DNA of 64,000 bases from Liolophura sinensis. Lineage: Eukaryota > Mollusca > Polyplacophora > Chitonida > Chitonidae. Under the pieces are notes generated by a model. The model was not told the DNA's origin. It ran no database searches and saw only the letters and a list, made by a program, of their open reading frames with translations. This document shows positions 23,631 to 35,769 of the stretch, piece by piece. Made by a program: the position numbers and the translations under genes. Position 1 is the first letter of the stretch; each line of letters starts with the position of its first letter. Location of the stretch: NCBI RefSeq assembly GCF_032854445.1, contig NC_088303.1, positions 13,649,501-13,713,500 on the forward strand, in the 5' to 3' direction.

Positions 23631-25096
23631 ATACATACCCTGTCAATAGATTATTAGACATACATGTTTTTAAAAGTCACTTCAGCTCTCTCCAATGCAA
23701 CTGTGATTAAGGATTTTCTCGTAAATGTACATAGAAGTAGCAGTGAGAGCATATCTCTGTATGTTTTACATGTAGTTCACTTTCATGACCATTTTGTAGT
23801 TTTGAGATCATAGATCAGTTATTCTTGATTTTTCTAACCAGATATAAAGGTGTATTAATACAGATTAATCAGCTATAATCCTCTATGTTAATTGTTACAT
23901 CAGACCATGATCTCTAAAGGATTATCCTAGCTTTACCCCTGGGCACGACTGTTTAGGAACTAATCATATTGTGATTGTACAAACCAGAGCCAGTAGTATG
24001 TGATGTAGTAATAACTCACGGAATATTTGAACCAGTTCTGTGTTATAAGGTTTAGAAATAGGCTTCCTTGCCTAACACATACTAATGAAGTAGTCCAAAT
24101 GATTCTAAGCCTTTTTTCAAACAAAGGCTTTTGATAATAGACAAGCCTTCACACTTACATGCTTTTGGCCTTTTTATTTGCATACTTTCCATTGCAAGAT
24201 TATGTTTTTTTTTGGTGGCCTTAGTTCAACCACTTAGAACAAAAAAAAAATAGGTCGAAATGTGATCCACTACTTTTCTTCATTAAAGAATGTGTCCAAA
24301 CTTCACCCTCAGCTGATCCTCAATCAGGGTGGAGTCAAAATATGATCCTGTACAAAGACAGTCCATATCTTGTGTGGTTGTTCTGTACTAACATTTTTTT
24401 TTATCATTACCGATTTGTGAGTTTGTTTTAGCATTTTTTAAGAAGCATTTGTATAAAACCATGATTTGTATTTTATGACATGCATCATCATTTAACTTGT
24501 TGGAATGCTGGTTTTGTTTCTTGCTTCAAATACATTACTGGCTATGAAACAAATTATCAGATTTATTGAATATTGCAATAGGTATATTTCTCACCAAGTT
24601 TTTAGTGTTTAAACCAAGCCTTTATCACTTTTTCCTAACCAGAACGATTCACCTGGAATGGATAGGAGGTCTGCATATGCTGCAATTTTATTACGCAGTG
24701 TATTTTCATTATCCCAACTATTTTTATGTCTTTTTTTAGTATGCTTAAATGTTTTATTGTTAAAAAGAGGCTATAGTATATTGTATATGTATTTTATTAC
24801 TGCATATTTGTGGTGTAACACAACATGTGTTCTGTGCTTCATTTGTATGCATTTATAGCAGCATTGTTCATGTAGTCAACAACAGTTCCATATGAAGTCA
24901 ACATTCCATTCTGTAAATACTAGTAATAGACAGTTCCTAATTTGTCATTTGTTGTCACGGTTCATTTAGAAGACAGGTGTTAACTTAGTCAAGCATTCTT
25001 TTTAAAAGAGTAATTTTATCATTCACAAATGATAGTTGTTTCCTGTGTGGAGAAAATTAGAATTATTATGTATATTAAGTTTAGATTGTAAATAAT
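23631..25096. other. Non-coding stretch downstream of NDRG
   Basis: AT-rich and without recognisable exons, SINEs or RNA genes. It may include extended 3' UTR of the NDRG gene. It ends where the duplicated block begins. Confidence 0.4.
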
Positions 25097-25408
25097 GTAG
25101 ACTTGTATTCAGATCTTGAAAGTGTGGTCCAAAAGTTCTAAACAAATATGTTGTAAATTTATGAGGAAAAATGAAGGTATACTTTATTCATAGATGATTC
25201 TCTTATGATTGTGAAATGGATGTAGTTTAGAAATCCAGCTGCCAGTGTTTTTAAGATTTGTATCATAACAACATGTACATACGGATGAATTCACTCAATA
25301 TCCAGAGCTGGTGCTTCAATGCAAAGGTTGATAGTATGTAAACAGAGCCTCCCTGGACTCGCTTGTATAGGGCCCGTGTTCACTTTTGCGAAGAGCTGGG
25401 TGAATTGT

Positions 25409-25485
25409 ACACACTCATAACGGGCCACAAACACACTCATAACGGGCCACATACACACTCATAACGGGCCACATACACACATATT
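25409..25485 (+). repeat. 22-bp minisatellite, about 3 units (copy A)
   Basis: CACTCATAACGGGCCACA recurs at 25412, 25434 and 25456, a 22-bp period, then decays into ACACATATTAACAGGCCAAA. The matching array is at about 35436-35510 in copy B. Confidence 0.85.
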
Positions 25486-25759
25486 AACAGGCCAAATACA
25501 CGCATATTAGTTAAATAAAGCAACTCTGCATTAAATGGACTGTCTCCTTCCCTTCAATATTAACAACTTTATTTGAAGATATATGAAACAAACAACCTGT
25601 GCAGATCCACATCATTTGTTGATGCTGATAGTGTTGGCTAATGTAAGCTCATCGTAATCTGGTGGTGAACATCAAAGCGTTTAGTTCTGGTAACAGAACT
25701 TTGATGACAGTCAGGGAGTTTTAAGCACAGAGTTTTAAGCACAGAGTTTGGGTGAATCC

Positions 25760-26295
25760 TAGAGAGTCTTCATGACAGACAAAAAGTCAGGCTGATGAAC
25801 TGAGTGCCTGGATAACCATCAGAGAGTCTTGCTGATGGAAAGAAAGTCTAGGTGATGAACAGTGCCTGGATAATGGATGGTCTGTGTGATGAGCTGAGAG
25901 TCTGGGTGATGGACAGAGAGTAGTATGGGTGATGCTTGTGGAGTCTGGGGTGCTGGACAAAATCTAAGAATAATGAGCATACAGTTTGGGTGATGGACAA
26001 AAAGTCGGGGTGATGGGCAGAAAGTCGGGGTGATGGGCAGAAAGTCGGGGTAATGGGCAGAAAGTCGGGGTAATGGACAGATGCCTGAATAACTAACAGA
26101 TAGTTTGGGTGATATAAAGTTTGAATGCAGGACAGAGTGCCTGAATAACGAACAGGCAGTCTAGATGATGACAAAAAGTCTGGGTGATTCTTCGAGTCAA
26201 GATGTAGGATAGAGTGCTTGGGTGATGGACAAAAACTCCTGATGGACATAGTGCTTGGATAACGGGCATAGTCAGGTGATGAACGGATCTGGTGC
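25760..26295 (+). repeat. Degenerate minisatellite with a perfect 20-bp core (copy A)
   Basis: Repeated phrases of the type GAGTCTGGGTGATGGACAGA and GTGCCTGGATAACG of about 20-35 bp fill the region. Four near-perfect 20-bp units (AAAGTCGGGGTGATGGGCAG, with T-to-A variants) lie head to tail at 26001-26080. The long stop-free minus-strand frames here (proline/serine/histidine-rich) are a by-product of the repeat and are not taken as genes. Confidence 0.85.
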
Positions 26296-26662
26296 CTGGA
26301 TAAGGTGCAGGTAGCCTGGACAAAAGACCGCTGGATATTATGGACGGTGAAAATCCATGATGTGCAGGTAACAAGAAAGATGATTTTAGAATGGTCGGTA
26401 TTTTAATTTGATGTATATAATGAACATGGATTTGTGATTGTGTGAGAGAAATATTGCGGACTGCACACTCAGAAATGGATTTTCCTGAAAGACGACTAGT
26501 CTTTCAGCGATGAGGTTGTATGTTGGAATGCCGCTCTCACCGGCTATATGGTTTAAAATATATATAAAAAATAAAATATTAAAAACTATGGCACATATAG
26601 GTTTTCCATCACTTACACGTATAAATCTGACCTGGTCAAGCGTAAAACACCGGTCAAATAAT

Positions 26663-28005
26663 TACTCTAACTCTTCAACCATTTCAACTGTCTCTGCAAC
26701 CAAAGTTTTGAAATATTCTGTGAGAACTGTGGGTGTAGAAAAATAATTTGTACAGTTTTATTAAGCATGCATCATCAATGACACATCATTTTTGTGTAAT
26801 TTTTTAAAACAGCTGTATGTATAAATTCCACTAAAAATGCTTAAGTGGTTGAAGATTTAGTGTAATTACTTTTGTAATTGTGCACAAATACACTATATAC
26901 AAAGCATACACAATGATGTTTGTTTTAGAAGGGTGTCTGGTATACTGTGAAGGTCATGGCCATTGTAATGGGTTGTACTGCGGGCACTCTGGTTTGCTGG
27001 GCAGTCAAGTTTGCTCCACCCAGTAACAGGCGTCATAAACCTGCATGACCACCATCAAATATAAGTGAAAAATTCCAACGAGTTGCATGGCGTTGAATAC
27101 CAATCAATCAGTCATCTTTAGGAAGGGTGTTTGTATTAGTGTTAATTTACACTAATTTGCCTGAAGCCTTGGTGGTGCAGGTCAAGAGTATATTGACTGG
27201 TACTGGTATACTTATTGCAGTGGCGAAATGTAAGTATACCATGTGCATGTGGTGCTGTTTTGAAAACGTAAGTCCGGTTAACTTTTATGTGAATTAACAT
27301 TAAAACATTTTACATGTCATATACCCGTTGTGAAAACCTGCTGTGATTTTAATAGTGTTTTCTTTACCTACTATTTTCATATTTATTTTAAACTTTATTT
27401 AACAAAAAGTTAATGTTTAATTCTCCCAATGCAAATTCAAAATGATTCATCCGCAATATGCATTTCTGTGTGTTCAGCAGTGGCATGAAGGTCGTAGTCA
27501 TAGATACCAAACAAACTCACAAAATCTAAATGAATGGCTATTCATTGGTACGCATTGGTCCTGATAATTCAAGTATACATTTTAGTACAAATCAGTACAT
27601 TTTTTGTGCTGGGTTGTATATCATCCAAAGAAAGGTGCAAGTATAAGTCCCATGCACCAGGTTAAATTTAAAGTCTGCCGGCCTTTCCATCTGCCTGATC
27701 AATTTCTGGAACCCTGCTATATATATTTACATCATGCCCTATACATACATGCATATATTCTGAGATCAGGACCTATGCATATATATACGGTAAATCTTCA
27801 ACCTTTTCAACCACTAAAACATTTTTTTCAATGGAATGTATGGATACAATCATTATGAAAATGATTCTTGTAATGAATTGTTTGTGTCATTAAAGATGCA
27901 AGCTTCATAAAACCGTGCAAATCATTTCTTTACACCCCATAGTTTTATCAGAATGTTTCAAAATATTGGTTGCAGAGGTGGTTGAAAAGGTTGAAGAATT
28001 AGGGT
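26663..28005. mobile_element. Inverted-repeat element, about 1.3 kb (copy A)
   Basis: The arm 26663-26733 (CTCTTCAACCATTTCAACTG ... GTGAGAACTGTGGG) is matched in reverse complement by 27935-28005 (CCCCATAGTTTTATCAGAAT ... GGTTGAAGAATTAGGGTA), about 70 bp with roughly 80% identity by eye. A second, inner inverted pair shares TAAATCTTCAACC (26849-26861 reversed and 27791-27803). The interior has no recognisable protein. It may be a fold-back or non-autonomous DNA transposon; limits are uncertain. Confidence 0.5.
26926..27112 (+). mobile_element. SINE-like 3' region (copy A)
   Basis: GGGCACTCTGGTTTGCTGGG, CCACCCAGTAACAGGCGTCA, then AAATATAAGTGAAAAATTCC and GGCGTTGAATACCAATCAAT with a repeated CAATCA end. 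The last part is like the tail of the other SINEs (TATAAGTGAAATATT ... GGCGTAAAACACCAATC). The head is not recognisable. Confidence 0.5.
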
Positions 28006-29121
28006 ACATATATACTCAACAGAGCATGCAAGCCGGTTGGGTTCACATACATGAGGTATCTCTTTTGATCTGGAGCAAACATCAGAAGAGAATGATATAC
28101 TATACATAGGCTAATATAGGATCTATTTTATTTGTATACCTATAAATATAAAGCCTTAAAATTTCAGCCTTGATTTTAATCAAATTTTAGTTGATCGGTG
28201 CCAATTTTCATCACTTACCATCACGGTTTAGATGTAGTATTAAGAAATGTTTTAAAAAAAAATTCATTCACATATACATTTACTGCATGGGCAGCTAATT
28301 GATGAATGCATTTTTTAAGCAAATTTTGTAACAAGTTTTTTATTTTGCGGTTGTGAAATGTCAAACCAGCCCATTTTATTATTAACCTGTACAGGGTTAT
28401 ACACCTTCTACAGGTATACATGTAGGCCCATGCTATATATTCATATATATTCCCGCGACAGGCGCCTATTAAAATACACTGTCACTTCAAAGTGTTTAAA
28501 GAGTAGATTGGCGGTGTATAGGTTATCATGTTTTCTGACCGTGAAATAAGCAGAGAGTATTAACACCAGGTTCAGGTTACACGAACCCTCTCTGTGTGGT
28601 GTGTACGAGTCAAATTGCTGCCAGTGAACAGTCTCACCAATGCTGTCAGCAATGTACCTGACTGAGCTCAATGACCGCGTAATCGATCACCTCAGGTGAA
28701 TTGCCGTATTCAGCGTATACATGTACCTGTCGCGGGTCGTATAATTGATTAGTGATGGAGGCATGGTTTAAGTGTTCTCTGCGCCAACTTGGTTTTCAGA
28801 TAGACGTTTATGTGAAGGATCGATCGGGAAATATAGGGAAAATAAACAAGTTGGTGACTTTTCCTGTACATATAGGTCTGTATCTATATACTTGTGTATT
28901 AAGAACCGATATTAGGCACGGTACGTAACATAAGCCCATACAAAAGTTAAATTTAAAACAAAATCAAAACAAACAAAACAAAAGCAACCTCCCCACCCCC
29001 CCGCCCGCCTATCCGATATTAAAAAAATCCAAGCATATATATAGCCCTATATTAGCTCTATCGATCGATTGGGAACGGCGAGTTACAAAAAAATATGCTA
29101 TATGCCTACGGTTAACACTAG

Positions 29122-29811
29122 ACTATCACAGCCCTGTCTTGTTCCATAAGCTTACATTGAACCCCTCTGCACTTCCTTTGCTGGCTTTAAAATACTACTG
29201 CTGGGCATCAAAAAATTTGTTTGTCCATAGTCATACTGATCGCATCTATCAATTCCAGGTAGGTGTTCCAATGTGTCATCACTAATAAGTATGAGAATCG
29301 TGAAAGCTGGATAAATTTTAACTCCAAACGCCATATTTGAATGCATACTCCTCACGGCCGATACAAGGGAGATAACTTGTATATTTTGTACATCTTGTTT
29401 AATCTATTCTTTAATTGTTTGAGAATTTTTTTTATTCATCAATTTTGGGTTCCTTCTATGTCATTACTGCTGAGGCTGATCCTAAACAAATAACCAGGAT
29501 GCGTGTCAAATGGTCTAACTTGCCTAATAGTGGCAGTGATAACTGTGTACATGATTCGCTTGACTGAGAGAAGTATTCATTCAAACGTGCCTGTTGGAGT
29601 TGGCGAATTTTTCCAGTTTCCATTAATTTCATGCTTGTGTGGATTTATTAGTGATGACATATGGGAAGACCTACCTGGAATTGATAGCTGAGACGACTAT
29701 GACTACGGACAAACAAATTATTTGGTACCCAGGAGTAGTATATTAAAGTCAGTAAGGGAAGTACAGAGGTGTTCAAGGTAAGCTTATGGAACAAGACAGG
29801 GCTGTGATAGT
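29122..29811. mobile_element. Long inverted repeat with about 240-bp arms (copy A)
   Basis: The left arm 29122-29352 begins ACTATCACAGCCCTGTCTTG. The right arm about 29563-29811 ends with the reverse complement, CAAGACAGGGCTGTGATAGT. The arms align along nearly their whole length (about 80% by eye) with about 210 bp between them. Both arms, each read in its own direction, keep a similar frame: ISDD..E.LPGID, YDYGQTN, SSILK and EVQR. It may be a transposon end pair or an inverted duplication of an old exon. I do not recognise the protein. Confidence 0.65.
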
Positions 29812-30705
29812 ATCACAGTCTTACAGAGCTAAACTTTTATTTTGTCCTGTAGAGGTTTTCAATCCTGTATGGTACGTAGTAGCCTTTCCCGATCGTTTAA
29901 CCTACAACTCCATGGTTTACTAGCTGGTGTAGTGTCGATATATAACCTACAATAAAATATCACTCGATACCTGCAGAAATATAGGCTATAGTTTGACAAA
30001 ATCCATCCGACTGGCAGAATATGTGGGCTATGAAAAATTGTATACCTTCAAGTAGGGCCTGCAAGTATATCATATGGAGCTACATGTAGCTAGGCCTCTT
30101 CAATTAAAATGGAATTAAAAAGTGCCCAAGTAGGCTACTGGTATACATAACCTGTACTATATTTGATTGTAAATGAAATTTAATACGTTGTCGGATATCT
30201 TGAAATGCGTATGAAATACACAGGCCTGTAAGGCCTACAATAACGAACAACTTAAATATTGTGATGAAAAAGTCCAAACATTAACGAAACTATGGGCCTA
30301 TATATAGCTAGGCTCCCATATATATATTTGTATATACAATAACAATCGAATTCGATATCCAATGTGATTGCATTGGAAAAAAAGTATATTAAAATACAGG
30401 TACACACATCTGTAGAAGTTCGATGTATTTTTGGATAAACTTGTATTTTCAGCAAAAAGCAAATTGTTATTTTATCGTGTGTTGTAGATTAATTGTTTTC
30501 ATGCATATATATAAAGCCGTGTATGCTTGTTTCTATTTTTTTTTCTTTTCTTCTCTTTTCTAGGTTGTCTTTGCTCGTTCCCTGTTTGAAGGAGACCACC
30601 GCCAGCGAGGCCGCTCATGTTAAAGGTTACCTGTCCACGCGGATCACTTTTCTGTCAACCGTTGAATATGCAAATGAGAAGTCGCGTGGAGACTTGTAAA
30701 CAGTC

Positions 30706-30741
30706 AAGATGGCGACGACAACGTTGGGACATGTCGAGTGA
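30706..30741 (+). promoter_or_regulatory. YY1-like motif and short upstream ORF (copy A)
   Basis: TCAAGATGGCGACGACA matches the AAGATGGCG core bound by YY1 near start sites of TATA-less animal promoters. The same ATG (30709) opens a 10-codon upstream ORF that stops at TGA 30739-30741, before the candidate start at 30872. Both support a transcription start close by. Confidence 0.45.
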
Positions 30742-30871
30742 CAGAAAGGTGGGGAAGAAAACCAAAAACTGCGAAGAAGATCGCCGATCCTATCTAAACA
30801 GCTATCTCTAGAAAAGTATTTGCTGTGTCAGACTTAAAAACAAATGTTGTAATATATTGGAGTTAAAGACA

Positions 30872-31009
30872 ATGTCTGAAAGTGCGAAAGGGCCTTTGGG
30901 CACTCGCACAGCCAAAACACGCACCACAACTCCGGGCGGTGAACCAGGGAAAACGAACAAATCACGACTGGCAGCTTTAGCTCCCGGCGAAAATATCAAA
31001 GAAAAACAG
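30872..31009 (+). CDS. Candidate first coding exon, 46 codons, probably dynein (copy A)
   Basis: An ATG in good context (ACA before it) opens 46 codons ending at CAG/GTATGA in phase 0. The peptide is basic, threonine- and proline-rich and probably disordered (TRTAKTRTTTPGG), and ends in ALAPGENIKEKQ. The next recognisable coding exons on this strand are those of the dynein heavy chain, whose second exon begins in phase 0 with [12 protein letters not shown]. The join [13 protein letters not shown] would be smooth. Its link to the dynein is inference; it could start another transcript. The copy at 40857-40994 is identical over the coding part. If A and B are one locus, only one exists. Confidence 0.5.
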
Positions 31010-31756
31010 GTATGACCTTAGCATAAACATTGGTGTAATTGCTGTATTGGTTGCATGATAAATGAATGATCAAAACATCAGAAAGTCTTCTGTTAGCAAA
31101 TATAAGGGTAGTTCAACAACAACACGTGCACGTTGGTGAATGAATGGGTCGGCTACTAAGCTAGGAAAAATACATGTTGTAATATATGTTAGTTTAATCC
31201 ACACTTTATTTACTTATTGGTAGCTAGGGTTTTTTTTTTTTGGTTTTTTTTTGTTTTGGTTTTTTTTACCTAATCTACGACTTTGATTTGAATGGTGTTT
31301 GGCTGTGTTACCGGTAATTGTTCACTGAATTTTAAACCGGTAAGGCACGGCAGGGCAACTGCATGTTGTCGGACAATCAAGTTTGCACAGTAGTCAGTAT
31401 ACATGCCTGTCATAGGTAATATTTTAAAATGCATAAAAGCAGGTGTCTGAAAGTCCCCTTCCTTTGTGCTGTGACTTTGTCGCGTTTAAAATGGTAAATC
31501 TTTCCCCAGAAATTCTCTTAGGTGAATTGTATAACACGAGAGAACTGACTATAATTAGCTAGAAAAGTTTAAGTAATGTATTTGTGTCTGTGTATATCTG
31601 TTGTTAACTTGAGTAGAGTAAAAAATAACTGTTGGTTTATCATGATGCAGGTGTTATTCTTCATCTTTTATTGCATAAATGACTCCAGCCAACTTTTAAA
31701 TTGTTGGATACATGGGTAAGAAGGTTTAGAACGTAAACAGTAATATGTTTTTGTGT

Positions 31757-32035
31757 TATGTCACTAAGTGGTATGACATGCAACCTTGGGATAAAGGAGG
31801 TGAAGGTTCAATCCTGGTCTTAGACAGGGATTTTGTAGATTCAGTAAGTGGTTGATTGTACTGATGGGTGCTTTGTTCACTGAATTCCATTTGGCCACCA
31901 ATTTGACGTGCAAGTCTGAATGTGACATGTGGTAAAGTTCTTTGTTTCCTTCTGATTACTTCAACTTTAAAGCTGATTTTCATTTTATAATTGGACATTC
32001 AAGTATTAAACAGTCAGTTAAATAAACAAATAAAT
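31757..32035 (+). mobile_element. Possible tRNA-headed SINE of another family (copy A)
   Basis: An A-box-like stretch (CACTAAGTGGTATGACATG) and a B-box-like GAAGGTTCAATCCTGG spaced as in tRNA-derived SINEs are followed by about 200 bp of body and a tail AGTTAAATAAACAAATAAAT. There is no second full copy in the window apart from the duplicate at about 41749-42027, so this is tentative. Confidence 0.35.
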
Positions 32036-32903
32036 TCGGGGACTAGAAATTAAGGGTGCTGAATCATACATCCACTTTCTGTAAATCTCAGTTTGCCTAC
32101 AAGTTTTTTCTTATTTGACAACTAAGATCGATTATGTTTTTTGCCTCTAGTAGTACCTGAATAGCTACATGTATTTAATTCATTCAAACTGTAACATAAT
32201 GTTTCATACATTAAAACCAGAACAGTAAAGGAATGCAAAATGAAATAAACATTAACGTATTCTCCTGTTTGAAAGCTTGTTTTTTTCCCCATGCATTTGA
32301 AGGCCCTAATACTGAGTAAAACCAAGTATGTAACTTTCAAAGCATTCATTTACATTATACGTATACAGTGCATGTAGCTTTAAAAACATTTGCTGGGTAT
32401 TCACGTATGCATGTCCATGCAAGCATTCCAGTCCTTATTGTCCTGGTGCTGGTGATAGCAAGGACAGATACATGTAGGTTAGAAAGAAGTTTTACTTTCT
32501 GTCCCTTAGTGTGACTGGTCTTTGTGGACAGGGTTCTAGTCTGGCTGGTTACTATGTCTCATTGTTCAGCTGTAAACACACATGTGAGATGAGTCTTCCA
32601 GAAGGACTACTTTGCTACCTCTTCAGTCTGCTAGACATTTAACAGAAGCACTAAATCAGTCACAATGGACAGGGGTTGTCTGTTTACTGTAAACTTCTCT
32701 CATGTGTAAAGTGCCTTGGAAACTATAATGAAACTAGCCCTTTTGTGCCTTGAAGTCAAGTATCCCCCTCCGTCCATGTTTGAGTAAGAAAGCTACCCTT
32801 AAATATAAATTTCACTGTTGGTATTTTCTTATTGTGTTTACCTGGTATAAGTACATTATAGGTTTATTCTTGTGTGATTCAACACTTTCCTATTGTCCCT
32901 TTT

Positions 32904-32990
32904 TATGCACATTTAATAATGCCTAGATTATTAATCATTTTCCCTTTGTAAAACTTAATTGTGGCTTGTTCCTTATAAAGTGTTACAATA
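32904..32990 (+). other. About 87 bp present in copy A, absent from copy B
   Basis: Copy A has ATGCACATTTAATAATGCC and following AT-rich sequence between CTATTGTCCCTTTTT and AATTTATTGACTG. Copy B joins these directly near 42896. The simplest explanation is an indel between haplotypes. Confidence 0.75.
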
Positions 32991-34644
32991 ATAATTTATT
33001 GACTGTTTTACTATATACAATATAAATAAAGGATACTGTAAGTTGGTGTTTTACCTAAGATAATATAACACTAGAAAAATGTAGATCTATTGAAAGCTGA
33101 CAATTACGAGGAACAGATTCTACTATTAAAATGATGCAGTGTTTTAGGGCATGTCAAGGGACAGAAAGCGTGATACTGTTCTTATTGTATGTGACTTTGA
33201 ACAGAGCAGATATGACTGAAGTAGGAGAATTATGCTTGAATTACATAGAAAGCATGTGTTTCACACAAGAACAAATTTTTAGAACTATCTAAGCTAGTAA
33301 GATTATCAGTCTAGAATAAGCTAATTGAGGAAGTGTAAATAAGATTAGCTCTTGGTGAACTTCATTTTCTTGGGATTGAAGGTGATTAAGATGTTTTGTA
33401 CAGCAGAATTAATAGTTTAGTGAGTAAACTCATAAAATGTGTAGTAAAACAGATCATTGATGAAAATGATGAATTTTTGTTGTATTAAATATGAACCTTT
33501 CCATGATACCAGGCAATGTATAACATCCAGTCTTTAAAGGGCCTTTTTAGTGCCAAGACGCATACGTTTTAAAAGCAAGTTTAAATGATAAGGATAGACG
33601 GACTTATTTTCTAACATTGTAAAAAAATGCATTGTTTTACAGCCGCTGTTGTTAGTTTCAAGAATAATCCAGAAACAAAAGTTTTCTGTCGTTTCCAAAG
33701 ATTTTGTCTGGTCTGACATCACCATCACTGGCGTATAGTCACAAATGATGTTCTTCTGTCAAACGTGCAGACGTTATCTGCCTGATTCATCGTCACATAT
33801 GGAAAATTTTGACGTCACATCTGGAAAATTTTAAGGAAACTGCCAAACATTTTGTTTTTGAGGACTCTTCATTTAAACGGGGAATGAGTTATTCATCGTA
33901 AATTTTTTTGGACCGTGGTGGTAGCTACATTCTATAGGGTATCCTTCATATCACTAATATTTCTGCATAGCGTCTCTTGACACTGAAGTAGCACTTTGAA
34001 TCTGTGGGAGCTGATGGATGTTATATTATGTAATCATTTCCTTTAGATATGAAGGAATATTTAGGTCTGTAGGTAGCCTGGTAGAGTGTAATCATCATTG
34101 TAGTGTTATCATTTCCTAACCCTCACTTACCTACAGAAAGTTGTAAAACTGAATGGTGTTGTAGTTTGCAACTTAGCTGCAGTAACTTTTAATTTTCACC
34201 CAAAGTCCAGATCAATTAGGGGAGACCACTCTTGATGTCATGTTGGCTCAATTTGAACAGCTAGAGGTTACCACGCTGTGGCAGCACAACTAGCTCAGTT
34301 AATTAATTCAACTTTGTTTTCACTTGAAACTCACTTTAAACATTAAGGTGCAATAATGTAAGCAGATGTGTTTTTGACCCTATGATTTTGGAAATATATG
34401 GTCGTGTTTTGTGGGTTGGTTTACCACGTTATATAATAATTAGCCTTGGAGGTTGCCAAAGGTTGACCACACTGAGCTGTAACCCAGGGAAGGAGTATTA
34501 GGTGTTTGATCATTGATGTTCATGTGGGGTAGAACTTTTTTTATGATATGTTTCCATTGTCTTCAACCAGTTCCTCTAATTAATTAATTGTTTTGTTGAA
34601 AATATTTTTACCCATTATGGTCAATGAAACCTAATTTTGTAGAT

Positions 34645-34845
34645 TCCATATGGTGGGGGTGAGGTGGATTGTCATGTCTGTTGTAGCAGCACTTTGGCGG
34701 CATGGATTCGCCTGGCCAGTGGAAGACACAATATATGTACACATACCAAATGACAACGTCGTCATATGCCTGAAAGATTGTTATGTATGACGTAAAACCT
34801 AAGCATACCTTCATACGTGCATACACACTAAAATGAATGAAAAAT
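34645..34845 (+). mobile_element. SINE family 2 fragment (copy A)
   Basis: TGTAGCAGCACTTTGGCGGC, GGAAGACACAATATATGTAC, and a tail GAAAGATTGTTATGTATGAC then GTAAAACC. It aligns with the 3' half of the element at 22340-22545. The matching piece in copy B is at about 45005-45205. Confidence 0.5.
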
Positions 34846-34922
34846 TTTAAAAAGTGCTTGTGGAATTTCTGAAAGTGATGTCGGATGTGAATTGCCTGCA
34901 CAAGCACCAGCTTATAGTCCCC

Positions 34923-35122
34923 NNNNNNNNNNNNNNNNNNNNNNNNNNNNNNNNNNNNNNNNNNNNNNNNNNNNNNNNNNNNNNNNNNNNNNNNNNNNNN
35001 NNNNNNNNNNNNNNNNNNNNNNNNNNNNNNNNNNNNNNNNNNNNNNNNNNNNNNNNNNNNNNNNNNNNNNNNNNNNNNNNNNNNNNNNNNNNNNNNNNNN
35101 NNNNNNNNNNNNNNNNNNNNNN
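34923..35122. other. Assembly gap, 200 N
   Basis: Exactly 200 undetermined bases. A round number points to a placeholder gap placed by a scaffolding program, not a measured distance. It separates the two copies of the duplicated block. Confidence 1.
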
Positions 35123-35435
35123 GTAGACTTGTATTCAGATCTTGAAAGTGTGGTCCAAAAGTTCTAAACAAATATGTTGTAAATTTATGAGGAAAAATGA
35201 AGGTATACTTTATTCATAGATGATTCTCTTATGATTGTGAAATGGATGTAGTTTAGAAATCCAGCTGCCAGTGTTTTTAAGATTTGTATCATAACAACAT
35301 GTACATACAGATGAATTCACTCAATATCCAGAGCTGGTGCTTCAATGCAAAGGTTGATAGTATGTAAAACAGAGCCTCCCTGGACTCGCTTGTATAGGGC
35401 CCGTGTTCACTTTTGCGAAGAGCTGGGTGAATTGT

Positions 35436-35512
35436 ACACACTCATAACGGGTCACAAACACACTCATAACGGGCCACAAACACACTCATAACGGGCCACA
35501 TACCACACATAT
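35436..35512 (+). repeat. 22-bp minisatellite (copy B)
   Basis: Same CACTCATAACGGG(C/T)CACA units as at 25409-25485, with a T variant in the first unit. Confidence 0.85.
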
Positions 35513-35769
35513 TAACAGGCCAAATACACGCATATTAGTTAAATAAAGCAACTCTGCATTAAATGGACTGTCTCCTTCCCTTCAATATTAACAACTTTAT
35601 TGAAGATCTATGAAACAAACAACCTGTGCAGATCCACATTATTTGTTGATGCTGAAAGTGTTGGCTAATGTAAGCTCATCATAATGTGTTGGTGAACATC
35701 AAAGCGTTTAGTTCTGGTAACAGAACTTTGATGACAGTCAGGGAGTTTTAAGCACAGAGTTTGGGTGAA

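Larger units (their letters stand above)
25097..34922 (+). repeat. Copy A of a 10-kb direct duplication (ends at the assembly gap)
   Basis: From GTAGACTTGTATTCAGATCT at 25097 to CTTATAGTCCCC at 34922, this block is matched in order and orientation by 35123-45274 with roughly a few differences per 100 bases and several indels. Its right end is the gap itself. The left flank is unique and continuous with the NDRG gene. The simplest reading is that A and B are the same locus assembled twice (two haplotypes or two overlapping contigs). Confidence 0.95.

Noticed and set aside
25848-26374. Serine/proline/histidine-rich open frames on the minus strand, also at 35800-36356
   Set aside because: They coincide with the degenerate minisatellite and change length with unit number between the two copies, as repeat artefacts do.
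26488-26510. Hairpin CTGAAAGAC ... GTCTTTCAG
   Set aside because: A 9-bp stem with a 5-base loop is frequent by chance and has no context that gives it a role.
28452-28736. Inverted CCCGCGACAGG / CCTGTCGCGGG pair, 275 bp apart
   Set aside because: Only about 11 bp match and the flanks do not continue the pairing, so it is not enough for a mobile element call.
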